From assembly GCA_902560875.1 (NCBI GenBank), contig CACENO010000002.1:43864-107863 (forward strand): 64,000 nucleotides of DNA. The letters run 5' to 3'. Made by a program: the position numbers and the translations under genes. Source of the stretch: an uncultured Prochlorococcus sp. (GTDB lineage: Bacteria; Cyanobacteriota; Cyanobacteriia; PCC-6307; Cyanobiaceae). This document shows, piece after piece, positions 31,334-40,546 of this stretch (positions within the stretch are counted from its first letter, which is position 1; each line of letters starts with the position of its first letter). A model generated the notes under the pieces. That model saw only the letters and a program-made list of their open reading frames with translations, did no database searches and was not told the DNA's origin.

Positions 31334-31675
31334 ATGCCTTTCCAGAGCACAGTTGGTGACTATCAAACAGTCGCCACCCTGGAAACCTTCGGCTTCTTAC
31401 CGCCGATGACCCAGGACGAAATTTACGATCAAATTGCTTACATCATTGCTCAGGGTTGGAGCCCTGTTATTGAGCATGTTCATCCAAGTGGTTCTATGCA
31501 GACCTATTGGTCTTATTGGAAGCTGCCTTTCTTTGGGGAGAAGGATTTGAACATGGTTGTAAGTGAACTAGAGGCTTGCCATCGCGCATATCCTGATCAC
31601 CATGTACGAATGGTTGGCTACGACGCTTACACCCAAAGTCAAGGTACTTGCTTCGTGGTTTTTGAAGGTCGCTGA
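31334..31675 (+). CDS. cbbS: Rubisco small subunit
   Basis: CbbS caps the L8 core to form L8S8. The usual start MPFQSTVGDYQTVATLETFGFLPPM and the segment WTYWKLPFF-type MQTYWSYWKLPFFGE are present. At 113 aa it is normal for form IA. It is 103 bases after cbbL and is followed by a strong hairpin before csoS2. Confidence 0.98.
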   Translation: MPFQSTVGDYQTVATLETFGFLPPMTQDEIYDQIAYIIAQGWSPVIEHVHPSGSMQTYWSYWKLPFFGEKDLNMVVSELEACHRAYPDHHVRMVGYDAYTQSQGTCFVVFEGR

Positions 31676-31689
31676 TCAGCGATGTAGTT

Positions 31690-31720
31690 AATAGCCTCGA
31701 AGCTAAACCTCGAGGCTATT
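31690..31720 (+). terminator. Hairpin between cbbS and csoS2
   Basis: An 11-bp perfect stem, AATAGCCTCGA / TCGAGGCTATT, with a 9-base loop is followed by TTTAGTTTCCTTT. This looks like a leaky (partial) terminator that would lower transcription of the shell and scaffold genes relative to Rubisco. Confidence 0.65.
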
Positions 31721-31778
31721 TAGTTTCCTTTGGGAAGATTGATCTCTTCTCGCCTTACGACATTCTTATCGGGTAGAC

Positions 31779-34139
31779 ATGGCAAAACAATCCAGTCGCG
31801 AGCTAGGACTTGAGCGCCGAAAGGCACTTAGTCAAGGCGGAAAGAAAGCTGTTGCAGTAAACAGCTCTAAAGAAAACAGGGTTAGATCGGCTGCAGATTC
31901 CCGTGTTGCCAGAACAGGTACATCTGTTGTGCACTCTGGAAAAACTAGATCAAATACGACCTCTGAAAGTTCCTTGTCAGGCTCAACTGGTTCAACTTCT
32001 ATTAGAAATATCAAGCGTGTAAGTCAACCTAGTCGTGAATTGGTGTTGGCCCGTAGAGAAGCACTTTCTCGTAGAGGTAAGACAGCAGATTCGAGCAAAG
32101 ATCGAACACGAGTAGATGTTGCCAAAAACTCTGCACCAACGAGTGCTGCAACTTCTTCTTCAATAAAATATTGCTGTGACGATTGTAAAGAGAGAGATTT
32201 TGAATCATCTGACTCTCCCAAATCGTTAACTAGTACAAATAGAACTCCAGAATTGACTGCTAAAAGTGTTGGTCGTCGTCCTACTACAAAACGTCGCGCT
32301 ATTCAAAATTCCAGTAGAGCACTTGTATTAGCCCGTCGAGAAGCTCAGTCTAAGCACGGCAAAACGGCTGGGAAGCAACCAACTTCCGCCGCTTCAGTTG
32401 CCAGACAAGGTGATCCTGAATTGACTAGTAGAGAGCTTTCACAGAGAGTTCGCGAACTTCGTAGCAAGAGTGGTGCTACTGGTTCGCAACGCTCAGGTGT
32501 TAGCAGACCTTGTGGACCTAATAGAAATGGATCAAAGCAGGCATCATCTGCTGAAGATGCTCATTGGAAAGTTGGAGCTAGTGCGACAAACTCTGGTCAG
32601 GTAGTTACAGGTACTCAAGCTAATAGATCTATAAAAACAACTGGTAATGAGGCCAGTACATGTCGTTCGGTTACAGGTACTCAGTATTTGGGCTCTGAGG
32701 TTTTCGAGACTTTCTGTCAGTCATCTCCTTCTCCTAGCCAACCATCGAAGGTTTCAGTTACTAATACAACTCATGGAAATAGAGTTACAGGGAATGAGGT
32801 AGGTCGATCAGAAAAAGTTACTGGAGATGAGCCGGGTACTTGTAAGGCTTTGACAGGTACTGAATATATTTCTGCTAATCAATCCCAGGAATATTGTGGC
32901 AGTGTCCAATCTTCTCCTCGGAAAGTTGGTAGGAGCCTAACGTTGGAGGGCAGAAAGGTAAGCGGAACCATGGTTGGCCGCTCATCTCATGTCACGGGAG
33001 ACGAGGCTGGTTCCCAAAAAGAACTTACTGGTGATCAATATCTTGGTTCTGATCCACTACCAGAAGGTAGACCAGCGGAAAAGGTTGGTTCTTTCAATAC
33101 TCTTAGTGGAGCAGGTGTAACAGGAACAAATGTTTCTCGTTCTCAACATGTCACCGGTAATGAACCTGGTAGCTGTAAGCGAGTTACTGGTGATGAATAT
33201 GTTGGCACCCAGCAATATCAATCATTTTGTGAAGGCAGACCTGATCCTGAGGCGGCAAAAGTTGGTTTAAGTCTTACAAATAAGTCTCAAGCTGTTAGTG
33301 GAACACTTACAGGACGATCTGGTCTTGTGACTGGTGATGAACCTGGTACATGTAAGGCAGTAACCGGAACTCCATATGCTGGCGTAGAGCAGGCTAGTGA
33401 ATGGTGTAAAACTCGGAATATTGAAGAAATTGAACAGCGCACACCAAAAAGATTGGGAACTCCAGGCGCCCGGATGACAGGACAGCAACCTGGAATTGGA
33501 GGAGTAATGACCGGAGCTCATAAAGGTGCTTGTGAATCCTTAACTGGAACTCCTTATGTTGGTGCAGATCAACTTGTGCAGGCTTGCGGTGTAAATGCTC
33601 CTTCTGGAAGCTCTGATTATCAGGGTGATGTAGAAAATAGTTTTGGTACTGATTTCACTGTTCAGTCCCCAGCAAGGTCTGCTCAGTTACAGCGTGAACA
33701 CCAGTTGGGTGTAACAGGAACCAGCTATGAGAATGGATCTAAAATTACAGGACCATTTGATAAGGCACCAGAAAAGGTGACTGGTACGGAACAGTTTCGC
33801 TTTGATCGAAAGAAACGAGAATTCAACTCTGTTCCTGTTGACGAATCTCTAAGTAAAGAGGAAGGTGCTCGCCCAATTTCTCGGATAACAGGTGAAGGAC
33901 AATCAGCCGGTTTAAACATCACAGGAGATGATTGGGCTCGTGGTGAACAAGTCACAGGTACAGAAGGAGCTTCTGCTCGCCGACGTAATCCGACTAGACC
34001 AGGCACTATGACGGCAATGCCGTCAAATGAAAATAAAAGGAATGAAGAACTTAAGAAGGCAGATTTTCTTATTACTGGAGCTAGCGGAAACACTAGAGAT
34101 GGACAACTTGTCACTTTCTCTGGTGGGGCTAGAGGTTGA
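31779..34139 (+). CDS. csoS2: Carboxysome assembly scaffold protein CsoS2
   Basis: CsoS2 is an intrinsically disordered scaffold that links Rubisco to the shell. The N-terminal region has four basic Rubisco-binding motifs (such as SSRELGLERRKALSQGGK and SRALVLARREAQSKHGK). The middle region has about six M-repeats built on VTGT...GRS...VTGDEPGTCK...GT.Y. The C-terminal region has further [IV]TG motifs (RITGEGQSAGLNITGD, EQVTGTEG) and ends FSGGARG. At 786 aa it is of picocyanobacterial size. The third M-repeat lacks both cysteines that the others carry (see findings). I see no sign of the H. neapolitanus-type frameshift product. Confidence 0.97.
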   Translation: MAKQSSRELGLERRKALSQGGKKAVAVNSSKENRVRSAADSRVARTGTSVVHSGKTRSNTTSESSLSGSTGSTSIRNIKRVSQPSRELVLARREALSRRGKTADSSKDRTRVDVAKNSAPTSAATSSSIKYCCDDCKERDFESSDSPKSLTSTNRTPELTAKSVGRRPTTKRRAIQNSSRALVLARREAQSKHGKTAGKQPTSAASVARQGDPELTSRELSQRVRELRSKSGATGSQRSGVSRPCGPNRNGSKQASSAEDAHWKVGASATNSGQVVTGTQANRSIKTTGNEASTCRSVTGTQYLGSEVFETFCQSSPSPSQPSKVSVTNTTHGNRVTGNEVGRSEKVTGDEPGTCKALTGTEYISANQSQEYCGSVQSSPRKVGRSLTLEGRKVSGTMVGRSSHVTGDEAGSQKELTGDQYLGSDPLPEGRPAEKVGSFNTLSGAGVTGTNVSRSQHVTGNEPGSCKRVTGDEYVGTQQYQSFCEGRPDPEAAKVGLSLTNKSQAVSGTLTGRSGLVTGDEPGTCKAVTGTPYAGVEQASEWCKTRNIEEIEQRTPKRLGTPGARMTGQQPGIGGVMTGAHKGACESLTGTPYVGADQLVQACGVNAPSGSSDYQGDVENSFGTDFTVQSPARSAQLQREHQLGVTGTSYENGSKITGPFDKAPEKVTGTEQFRFDRKKREFNSVPVDESLSKEEGARPISRITGEGQSAGLNITGDDWARGEQVTGTEGASARRRNPTRPGTMTAMPSNENKRNEELKKADFLITGASGNTRDGQLVTFSGGARG

Positions 34140-34146
34140 GTGATTG

Positions 34147-35685
34147 ATGCCCCCTCTTCGCAATCTTTCACAAAATTCTCCACGCTTCTCTGGGCCTACC
34201 GCTCCAAGGAAGAGATATCTCCATGCAAAAGAGCAAAAAGTTATAGGTAATAAATCTGATCTATTTGTTAAATCTAGTGGGTTTCATCCTTTAACAAATT
34301 CTTCTGTTAACCAGCAACTGAAATCATATGAAGTTGAGGTAAAAGGAACATTTGATCAAATTGTTCCATTCCTGAAAAGACTTTCAGAAATACAACATCA
34401 TCAAAATTTTGTTCCTGAAGCTCAGCAGTTAGCCTTATCTGAACTTGGATTTGAATTGCCTGATCATGTATTAGCTAAAGCGTGGGTGAGGCCTCTTGAT
34501 ATGAGGGCTTTATTTGCATGGTGCGTTTTTCAGGCTCACAAACAAGCTAGTGATCGTTTTTTTGAATCGGATCCTTTGCATGGCTCAGAACAAAGTCAAG
34601 AAACAAAGACTTTCCAAACTTTTCTTTCGGAGTGTGGATTTCATCTGTTAGATGTAACGCCTTGTGCCGATGGCCGTTTGGCGCACACAATTGCATATGT
34701 TTTGCGCATCCCTTTTAGTTCAGTTCGTCGTCGATCCCATGCAGGAGCACTCTTTGATATTGAGAACACTGTTAATCGTTGGGTAAAGACTGAGCATCGA
34801 AGATATAGAGAAGCAACGCCGAATTCGGCCCAAACCCCTACTCGCTATTTAAAGGTTGTTACCTATCACTTCAGCTCTGTGGACCCCTCTCATCAAGGTT
34901 GTGCGGCCCATGGGAGTGATGATGCTTTAGCCGCAGCAGCAGGCCTTCAGCGATTACTTGATTTCCGCCAATCAATTGAGAATAGTTTTTGCTGTGGTGC
35001 TTCAGTAGATCTATTGCTAATAGGACTTGATACAGATACTGATGCAATCAGAGTTCATGTCCCTTCTGCAGATAGCGAAATGGATCTAGATAAGTGGGTC
35101 TGTGCTTTAGACCTCTATAGAGAGACGCAATCACTATCAGCTATTCAGGCAACGGAAAGAATTTTTCATAGAGTTGAAGCGAGTGCTCCTGCAACTCCTG
35201 ATTCGGGAATGATTACCTTTATTACTAGATTGATATCTAATAACATTTCTCAGATTGATTATGTTCGTGAACTACATAATGGACCTTACCCAGATGCCGG
35301 ACATGCTGAAAGATTTATAGGCGTAGGAATTGGTTTTAAAGAAGTTCATTTGAGAAATCTCACTTATTTTTCACATCTTGATACCGTGGAAGAGGGAGCA
35401 CCTGATTTAGATGTTGGCGTGAAGATTTTCACGGGCTTAAATCTATCTCGAGATCTGCCGATACCTGTAGTTATTCGCTTTGATTACTCAGGTAAAGTGC
35501 CTGGGGCTAGAGACCGTGCAATAGCTGATTGCCATCGTGTTAATGAGGCCATTGCAGTACGTTATCGAGATTTAGTAGGCGATGGCTTGCTTCACACTTA
35601 TCTGACAATTAGAGATCGAGACCAAAGAGTCCCCGCGGAAGTTGTAGGCTCTTCACTCGATCCTTCACTCAAGGAGGTTCACTAA
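34147..35685 (+). CDS. csoSCA: Carboxysomal beta-type carbonic anhydrase CsoSCA
   Basis: CsoSCA (CsoS3) dehydrates bicarbonate to CO2 inside the carboxysome. Zinc-site residues are visible in DVTPCADGRLAHTIAY (Cys, with Asp-Arg dyad), GCAAHGSDDALA (His) and NSFCCGASVDLL (Cys). It has an N-terminal helical domain and a C-terminal defunct repeat of the catalytic domain. The ORF track begins at a TTG at 34144, one codon before the ATG I chose; both fit (513 or 512 aa). The gene starts seven bases after csoS2. Confidence 0.96.
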   Translation: MPPLRNLSQNSPRFSGPTAPRKRYLHAKEQKVIGNKSDLFVKSSGFHPLTNSSVNQQLKSYEVEVKGTFDQIVPFLKRLSEIQHHQNFVPEAQQLALSELGFELPDHVLAKAWVRPLDMRALFAWCVFQAHKQASDRFFESDPLHGSEQSQETKTFQTFLSECGFHLLDVTPCADGRLAHTIAYVLRIPFSSVRRRSHAGALFDIENTVNRWVKTEHRRYREATPNSAQTPTRYLKVVTYHFSSVDPSHQGCAAHGSDDALAAAAGLQRLLDFRQSIENSFCCGASVDLLLIGLDTDTDAIRVHVPSADSEMDLDKWVCALDLYRETQSLSAIQATERIFHRVEASAPATPDSGMITFITRLISNNISQIDYVRELHNGPYPDAGHAERFIGVGIGFKEVHLRNLTYFSHLDTVEEGAPDLDVGVKIFTGLNLSRDLPIPVVIRFDYSGKVPGARDRAIADCHRVNEAIAVRYRDLVGDGLLHTYLTIRDRDQRVPAEVVGSSLDPSLKEVH

Positions 35686-35686
35686 C

Positions 35687-35962
35687 ATGTTGATTTGTAA
35701 AGTCCTAAAGCCACTTGTCTCAACAAACAGAATTCCCGGACTTGAGCATAAACATCTCCAAGTCGTACTTGATGGTAGTTCGAAAAAGGTTGCTGTTGAT
35801 GCGGTGGGCTGCAAGCCAGATGACTGGGTGATTTGTGTTGGGAGTTCAGCAGCTAGAGAAGCTGCTGGAAGTAAGTCTTATCCAAGTGATCTCACAATCA
35901 TTGGAATTATTGATTATTGGGACCCTGATTCTCCCAAATCCCCTCAAGGGAGTTCTGCTTAA
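35687..35962 (+). CDS. csoS4A: Carboxysome vertex protein CsoS4A
   Basis: CsoS4A is a pentameric BMV protein that caps shell vertices. It starts MLICKVLKPLVSTNRIPG and ends with the strand LTIIGIIDYWDPD. At 91 aa it is normal. Its TAA stop overlaps the csoS4B ATG (TAATG), so the two pentamer genes are translationally coupled. Confidence 0.96.
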   Translation: MLICKVLKPLVSTNRIPGLEHKHLQVVLDGSSKKVAVDAVGCKPDDWVICVGSSAAREAAGSKSYPSDLTIIGIIDYWDPDSPKSPQGSSA

Positions 35963-36213
35963 TGGAAATAATGCAGGTTGTTGGACGGATGGTCTGTACG
36001 CAAAGAGTGGACGGGTTAAATCATATGGATCTCCGCATACTTCGCAATAGCAGTGGTAAACAATTAGTAGCCGTTGACCCAGTGGGAGCTCGAGAAGGTA
36101 ATTGGGTGTTCACCGCTACTGGTACTGCAGCCCGATTTGCTTGTCCTAATCCAGCGACTCAGACAGATTTAACTATCGAAGGGATTATTGATTTTTGGTT
36201 TCCAGACGGATAA
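35962..36213 (+). CDS. csoS4B: Carboxysome vertex protein CsoS4B
   Basis: This is the second pentameric vertex protein, 83 aa. The segments MEIMQVVGRMVCTQRVDGL, VDPVGAREGNWVFTATGTAA and LTIEGIIDFWFPDG show the BMV fold. It overlaps csoS4A by one base. Loss of both CsoS4 proteins makes carboxysomes leaky in other organisms (established for H. neapolitanus). Confidence 0.96.
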   Translation: MEIMQVVGRMVCTQRVDGLNHMDLRILRNSSGKQLVAVDPVGAREGNWVFTATGTAARFACPNPATQTDLTIEGIIDFWFPDG

Positions 36214-36255
36214 TTTTTTGAATTGATTGCGACTCTTTATTTTTACTTTGACTTT

Positions 36256-36807
36256 ATGACTAATTCATCAGCTTCTTCATCTCCTAATGCATCTAATCAA
36301 ACAGTTGATGTTTCTCCAGTTTTAACTGATCAGAAAAAGTCTGGATCTACTAAAACAAGAGCTGCTGGTGGAAGAGATGCATCGAAAACAACTTCTGTTG
36401 AACGTAGTAAAAAGTCATCCGGTTCAATTAAGTCAAATCCTGAAAACAGTCGAAGAAAGGGAGGTGGCGGGAATTTTGGTTCATCTCATACGTTCTCATT
36501 CTCTTCTTTTCGTAAGGGAATTGCTCTAGGGATGATTGAAACTCGTGGGATGGTTCCTGCTATAGAGGCAGCTGATGCTATGACAAAAGCAGCTGAGGTA
36601 ACACTTGTAGCAAGGGAATATGTTGGAGGTGGTTATGTCACAGTTATGGTCCGTGGAGAGACAGGAGCCGTGAATGCTTCAGTTCGTGCAGGAGCAGATG
36701 CTTGTGAGCGTGTAGGTGATGGTTTGGTTGCAGCTCATATAATTGCTCGACCTGATTCGGGGGTTGAACCTGCTTTGACTCCTAGTGGTGCTAAACGTAG
36801 ATATTAA
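36256..36807 (+). CDS. csoS1E: Carboxysome shell protein CsoS1E (BMC with long N-terminal extension)
   Basis: The C-terminal 95 residues are a BMC domain nearly identical to CsoS1 (GIALGMIETRGMVPAIEAAD, VGDGLVAAHIIARPDSG). The first 85 or so residues are a Ser/Thr/Lys-rich, disordered extension ending in a Gly stretch and HTFSFSSF. The ORF track starts at a TTG 11 codons upstream; I chose the ATG giving MTNSSASSSP (183 aa). CsoS1E occurs in marine Synechococcus and low-light Prochlorococcus but is missing in high-light strains (from memory). The extension's role is unknown. Confidence 0.9.
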   Translation: MTNSSASSSPNASNQTVDVSPVLTDQKKSGSTKTRAAGGRDASKTTSVERSKKSSGSIKSNPENSRRKGGGGNFGSSHTFSFSSFRKGIALGMIETRGMVPAIEAADAMTKAAEVTLVAREYVGGGYVTVMVRGETGAVNASVRAGADACERVGDGLVAAHIIARPDSGVEPALTPSGAKRRY

Positions 36808-36894
36808 AATTCCTTTTTTGAATTTTTGGGCTTTTTAGTCCGAACAATTTTTTTGATGCTCTAAGTTCAGCATGCAATCAAAGCATACCTATTA

Positions 36895-37146
36895 ATGGAG
36901 AAATGGCAGGTTAAAAAACGGCCTCTTTGCCTTGAGAGACGCTTTGAATTTAAAAGTTATTCAGAAACCAGAGAATTCTTGGAGCAACTTGGGGATTTGA
37001 GTGAAGAGAAAAAGATTTTCCCTGATATAAGTTTTGGGAGAACTTACGTGAATCTCACGATTCGGCCAGAAGGTGAAGCTAATGACTCTCAGATTACAGA
37101 TGTAGAGAAAAACTTTGCTTCTGAGATAAATGGACTCCTCAATTGA
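36895..37146 (+). CDS. acRAF: Alpha-carboxysome Rubisco assembly factor acRAF (PCD-like)
   Basis: This is a protein of the pterin-4a-carbinolamine dehydratase fold. The histidines that make up the PCD active site (HHPxW...H) are replaced: the corresponding stretch is [19 protein letters not shown]. This loss is typical of acRAF, which assists assembly of form I Rubisco rather than acting on pterins. At 83 aa it is slightly short. It lies behind csoS1E and overlaps the cbbX start by 17 bases. Confidence 0.85.
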   Translation: MEKWQVKKRPLCLERRFEFKSYSETREFLEQLGDLSEEKKIFPDISFGRTYVNLTIRPEGEANDSQITDVEKNFASEINGLLN

Positions 37147-38038
37147 TCTCTCTGCCGAATATGTTGAATCAGGTGTGGCTGATGTCCTTAATCAGTTAGA
37201 TAGTGAATTAGTTGGATTAAAACCAGTTAAAACTCGTATCAAAGAGATTGCAGCTTTGCTCTTGGTTGATCGAGCTAGGGAGTCATTAGAACTTTCTTCA
37301 AAGAAACCAGCCCTCCATATGTCTTTTACGGGTCGACCTGGTACTGGAAAAACTACTGTTGCAAACAGAATTTCACAGATTTTGCATAGGTTAGGTTATT
37401 TAAGAAAAGGTCATGTCGTTAATGCCACTAGAGATGATCTTGTAGGACAATATGTTGGTCATACTGCACCTAAAACGAAAGAGATGATAAAAAGAGCACA
37501 GGGAGGTGTTCTTTTTATTGATGAAGCTTATTACCTTCATAAGTCTGGCAATGAGAGAGATTATGGGAGTGAGGCTATTGAGATACTTATGCAGGGTATG
37601 GAGCAAGAAAGAGATGGTTTCATAGTTATTTTTGCAGGTTATAAAGATTTAATGGAATCTTTTTATCGCTCTAATCAAGGCCTTTATTCAAGAGTTGCAC
37701 ATCATATTGATTTCCCTGATTACACCAATCAAGAATTAATGGAGATCGCTAATCTTTTTTTATTAGAACAAAATTATTCTTTTAGTCAAAAAGCTTCAAT
37801 CGTATTTGCAGATTATATTCAGCGCCGACGAGAACTTCCGTTTTTCGCGAATGCCAGATCAATTCGTAATGCTCTTGATAGAACAAGACTTAGACAAGCT
37901 AATCGATTATTTTCTAAAGAGGATACTTTGTTAACTCGTCAACAACTAATGATTATTGAGGCCGAAGATATTTTGGCTAGTAGAGTCTTTAAAGGTGAAG
38001 TTGAGGGACATGAATTTGTTAATTCTGATTCAAATTAG
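37130..38038 (+). CDS. cbbX: Rubisco activase-type AAA+ protein CbbX
   Basis: CbbX is a hexameric AAA+ ATPase that remodels inhibited Rubisco. [14 protein letters not shown] is the Walker A motif, [12 protein letters not shown] the Walker B motif, and [17 protein letters not shown] the sensor/arginine region. At 302 aa it is normal. CbbX was defined as the activase of red-type (form IC/ID) Rubisco. Here it accompanies a form IA enzyme, a combination known in alpha-cyanobacteria. Its start overlaps acRAF, so the two maintenance factors are coupled. Confidence 0.93.
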   Translation: MDSSIDLSAEYVESGVADVLNQLDSELVGLKPVKTRIKEIAALLLVDRARESLELSSKKPALHMSFTGRPGTGKTTVANRISQILHRLGYLRKGHVVNATRDDLVGQYVGHTAPKTKEMIKRAQGGVLFIDEAYYLHKSGNERDYGSEAIEILMQGMEQERDGFIVIFAGYKDLMESFYRSNQGLYSRVAHHIDFPDYTNQELMEIANLFLLEQNYSFSQKASIVFADYIQRRRELPFFANARSIRNALDRTRLRQANRLFSKEDTLLTRQQLMIIEAEDILASRVFKGEVEGHEFVNSDSN

Positions 38039-38055
38039 ACTTGAAATGGATTCTT

Positions 38056-38295
38056 TCAACTCTCAGACCCTTCTTCTTTTGGCTGTTCCAGGTCTCGTTT
38101 GATTAAAACCATCAAGTATGAGGGCGCTTTGTAACGCCCTGGAAGGCACCTATTCAAAGTTTCTAAGTGGCTCCAGCAGACTGTTCGTTGGATTTCTTTA
38201 GGGCTGCGGCCTTCTTGGACAAGGCGCCTCAATGCCTTGCAATAAAGCGGATAACCAGCTTCTAGTTCGCCTATTGTCAACTTGGCCGCAGGCAT
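38056..38295 (-). CDS. Conserved small cyanobacterial protein (DUF3136-like)
   Basis: This is a small helical, soluble protein (MPAAKLTIGELEAGYPLYCK, then SPKEIQRTVCWSHLETLNRC). I believe this is the family annotated as DUF3136, of unknown function, but cannot confirm it. The ORF track gives an ATG four codons upstream; I used MPAAKLT as the start, 79 aa. It is convergent with cbbX with a 17-base gap. Confidence 0.75.
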   Translation of the reverse strand: MPAAKLTIGELEAGYPLYCKALRRLVQEGRSPKEIQRTVCWSHLETLNRCLPGRYKAPSYLMVLIKRDLEQPKEEGSES

Positions 38296-38532
38296 GACGA
38301 GTCGCAATTAGAGACTTAATTTAGACAATCATCGGTACGCATTGCAAAGTGGCACCTCTTTAAGATGTGCTTTTTGTATGAATGAGCTGTATCTATTGCT
38401 ATGAAAGGGGTTACCCATGTGCTCAGAGCATTGATACTTCTTTTTTCTCCCCTAAACAAAGGGCTCTTGGGGGTTGTGATCTATAAATAATCGATTTATT
38501 TCTTCAAGAGTCTATTGAAATTTTGATCATTT

Positions 38533-38934
38533 TTAATTGTTTCCTAGCCATGCGATGCAATCAATTTCCACCTTGGCCCCTTTTGGAAGAGAGGAGACTT
38601 CTATGCATGCTCTTGCAGGGCTTGTTCCATTCATAAAGGTTTCTGAATATATTGAATTCACTTTCTCAAAATCTTTAAGGTCTACCAGAAAAATAGTTGT
38701 TTTAACTACTCGAGATGTTGTAGTACCTCCTGCTTCTAAGACTGATTTTAAGTTGCTAAGGACTTGACGCGTTTCTGCTTCTATGTCCCCATTTCCTACT
38801 AGTTTGCCGCTTTTTGGGTCAAGGGGGATTTGCCCAGAACAATAAAGCCATCCTCCAGCAAGTACGGCTTGGCTATATGGCCCAACAGGTGAGGGCGCAC
38901 CTTTTGTGAAAATTGCTTTTGATGTGGAGTTCAT
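38533..38934 (-). CDS. ridA: RidA family (YjgF/UK114) enamine/imine deaminase
   Basis: RidA hydrolyses reactive 2-aminoacrylate and related enamines made by PLP enzymes. APSPVGPYSQAVLAGGWLYCSGQ is the hallmark N terminus. NGTSPARACIEVSSLPKGAKVEID carries the substrate-binding arginine and glutamate. At 133 aa it is complete. It stands alone upstream of gloB on the same strand. Confidence 0.95.
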   Translation of the reverse strand: MNSTSKAIFTKGAPSPVGPYSQAVLAGGWLYCSGQIPLDPKSGKLVGNGDIEAETRQVLSNLKSVLEAGGTTTSRVVKTTIFLVDLKDFEKVNSIYSETFMNGTSPARACIEVSSLPKGAKVEIDCIAWLGNN

Positions 38935-39090
38935 TTAAAGAATAGTTGCTCTTTTTTGATTCTATTACTTATATAGTTCAGTTAATTGGAACAAATATAT
39001 TTTGAATTTTATGCCTTACTCTTACAAGTAGTTCTTAGATTAGATTCTAAAAGTATATACTTTGATGTGGATTTTAACTTTTTGCTTGGT

Positions 39091-39846
39091 TCACCAATTA
39101 TCTTTGTTTGACCTTAATCTGGTGAATTCTTCAACATTTTTTGCACGAAAAAAAAGATTCGTTTCTTTTTCCTCTCTTATGGTACTAGGCAGGCTTAGAA
39201 GACCTTCAGCCCTCATTTTTATTGTATTTCTAAGCCGCTTTTGTATTGGCATGTCTTCTGGGAAAATTGATACTGCCCAGCGTAGATTTGCTTCTGTGTA
39301 CTCATGAGCACAGTATACTTCTGTTTCGTCTGGCAATGCCTTAAGGTAGTTCAGAGACTTATACATTTCTTGCGCAGTTCCTTCAAAAAGACGTCCACAT
39401 CCTGCGCCAAATAATGTGTCACCACAAAACAAAGCTGGTCTTGAAATTAGTGGATTATTAAATGATATGTAGTAGGCTAAATGTGCATTGGTATGACCTG
39501 CTACTTCTAGGACTTTTACAGTGCTTCCCATCAGAGAGAATTCATCACCATGCGAAACTGAAATGGTTTGGAAGGGTATTCGCTTGATGTCAGCTTTAGA
39601 TGCAATTATATTTGCCTTTGGCCAATAATTAAGAAGGCCTTTTGTTCCTCCAATATGATCATTATGGTGATGAGTTTGAATTATGCTTATAAGTTTTAGT
39701 TCTTTGCTTTCGAGCCATTTAGCTACAGGCTCTGTCACAGATGGATCGATTATTACAGCTTCGCTTCCACGACTCCATATCCAGATGATGTTGTCTTCAA
39801 GAACTTGAAGTCCATGTATTGAGTAACTGCTTTTTTCTTTGCACAT
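39091..39846 (-). CDS. gloB: Hydroxyacylglutathione hydrolase (glyoxalase II)
   Basis: Glyoxalase II cleaves S-lactoylglutathione to D-lactate and glutathione. The metal-binding [10 protein letters not shown] motif of the metallo-beta-lactamase fold is present, followed by [10 protein letters not shown] and [18 protein letters not shown]. At 251 aa it has the usual length. The C-terminal [14 protein letters not shown] is typical of glyoxalase II. Confidence 0.95.
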   Translation of the reverse strand: MCKEKSSYSIHGLQVLEDNIIWIWSRGSEAVIIDPSVTEPVAKWLESKELKLISIIQTHHHNDHIGGTKGLLNYWPKANIIASKADIKRIPFQTISVSHGDEFSLMGSTVKVLEVAGHTNAHLAYYISFNNPLISRPALFCGDTLFGAGCGRLFEGTAQEMYKSLNYLKALPDETEVYCAHEYTEANLRWAVSIFPEDMPIQKRLRNTIKMRAEGLLSLPSTIREEKETNLFFRAKNVEEFTRLRSNKDNW

Positions 39847-39897
39847 TTCAGAAAAAGGGGGGAGGGATCGTTAAAGTTCAATCTGGCGAGTCATTCC

Positions 39898-40530
39898 ATG
39901 ATTACGGTTGCGCTAGCTAAAGGGGCCTTATTAAAAGGGTCAGTTTCACGTTTTGCCAAGGCAGGACTTGATTTTTCAACAGTTTTAGATCCTGACAATC
40001 GTCAATTAATGGTCCCTTCAATCTGTGGTCGTGCAAGAGCTCTTTTAGTACGTAATGGCGATGTGCCTGTATATGTAGCTTATGGTCAGGCGCAGTTAGG
40101 TGTCGTTGGATTTGATGTGCTAAGCGAAAAGCAAATGCAACTGGCACATTTAATCGATCTAGGTTTTGGTGGTTGCAGAATGTCAGTTGCAGTCAAAGAA
40201 AGTAGTGGTTACAGAAGAGCGATTGACTTGCCTCCTCATTGCAGAGTTGCAAGCAAGTTTACCCATTGTGCAAGAACATATTTTGACAAAATTGACCTTC
40301 CTGTTGAGCTTGTTCATTTGACTGGTTCAGTTGAGCTGGGCCCAATAACTGGTATGGCAGAAGCAATAGTTGATTTGGTCGCGACAGGGCGTACTTTGCG
40401 AGATAATGGATTGATATCAATTGAAGACCTTTTTCATTCATCAGCTCGATTAGTCGGGAATCCCCTTGCCTTGAGGATGGATGTTGGAGAGCTCCAATCA
40501 ATTGTTGATCTAATTCGCTCAGAAGAGTGA
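39898..40530 (+). CDS. hisG: ATP phosphoribosyltransferase, short form
   Basis: HisG starts histidine synthesis by joining PRPP and [22 protein letters not shown] is the N terminus, and [22 protein letters not shown] contains the PRPP/ATP motif. At 210 aa it is the short form that lacks the C-terminal regulatory domain and normally requires HisZ, which is not in this window. It is followed 16 bases later by an ABC transporter gene. Confidence 0.96.
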   Translation: MITVALAKGALLKGSVSRFAKAGLDFSTVLDPDNRQLMVPSICGRARALLVRNGDVPVYVAYGQAQLGVVGFDVLSEKQMQLAHLIDLGFGGCRMSVAVKESSGYRRAIDLPPHCRVASKFTHCARTYFDKIDLPVELVHLTGSVELGPITGMAEAIVDLVATGRTLRDNGLISIEDLFHSSARLVGNPLALRMDVGELQSIVDLIRSEE

Positions 40531-40546
40531 TCAAGTAACACCTCTA

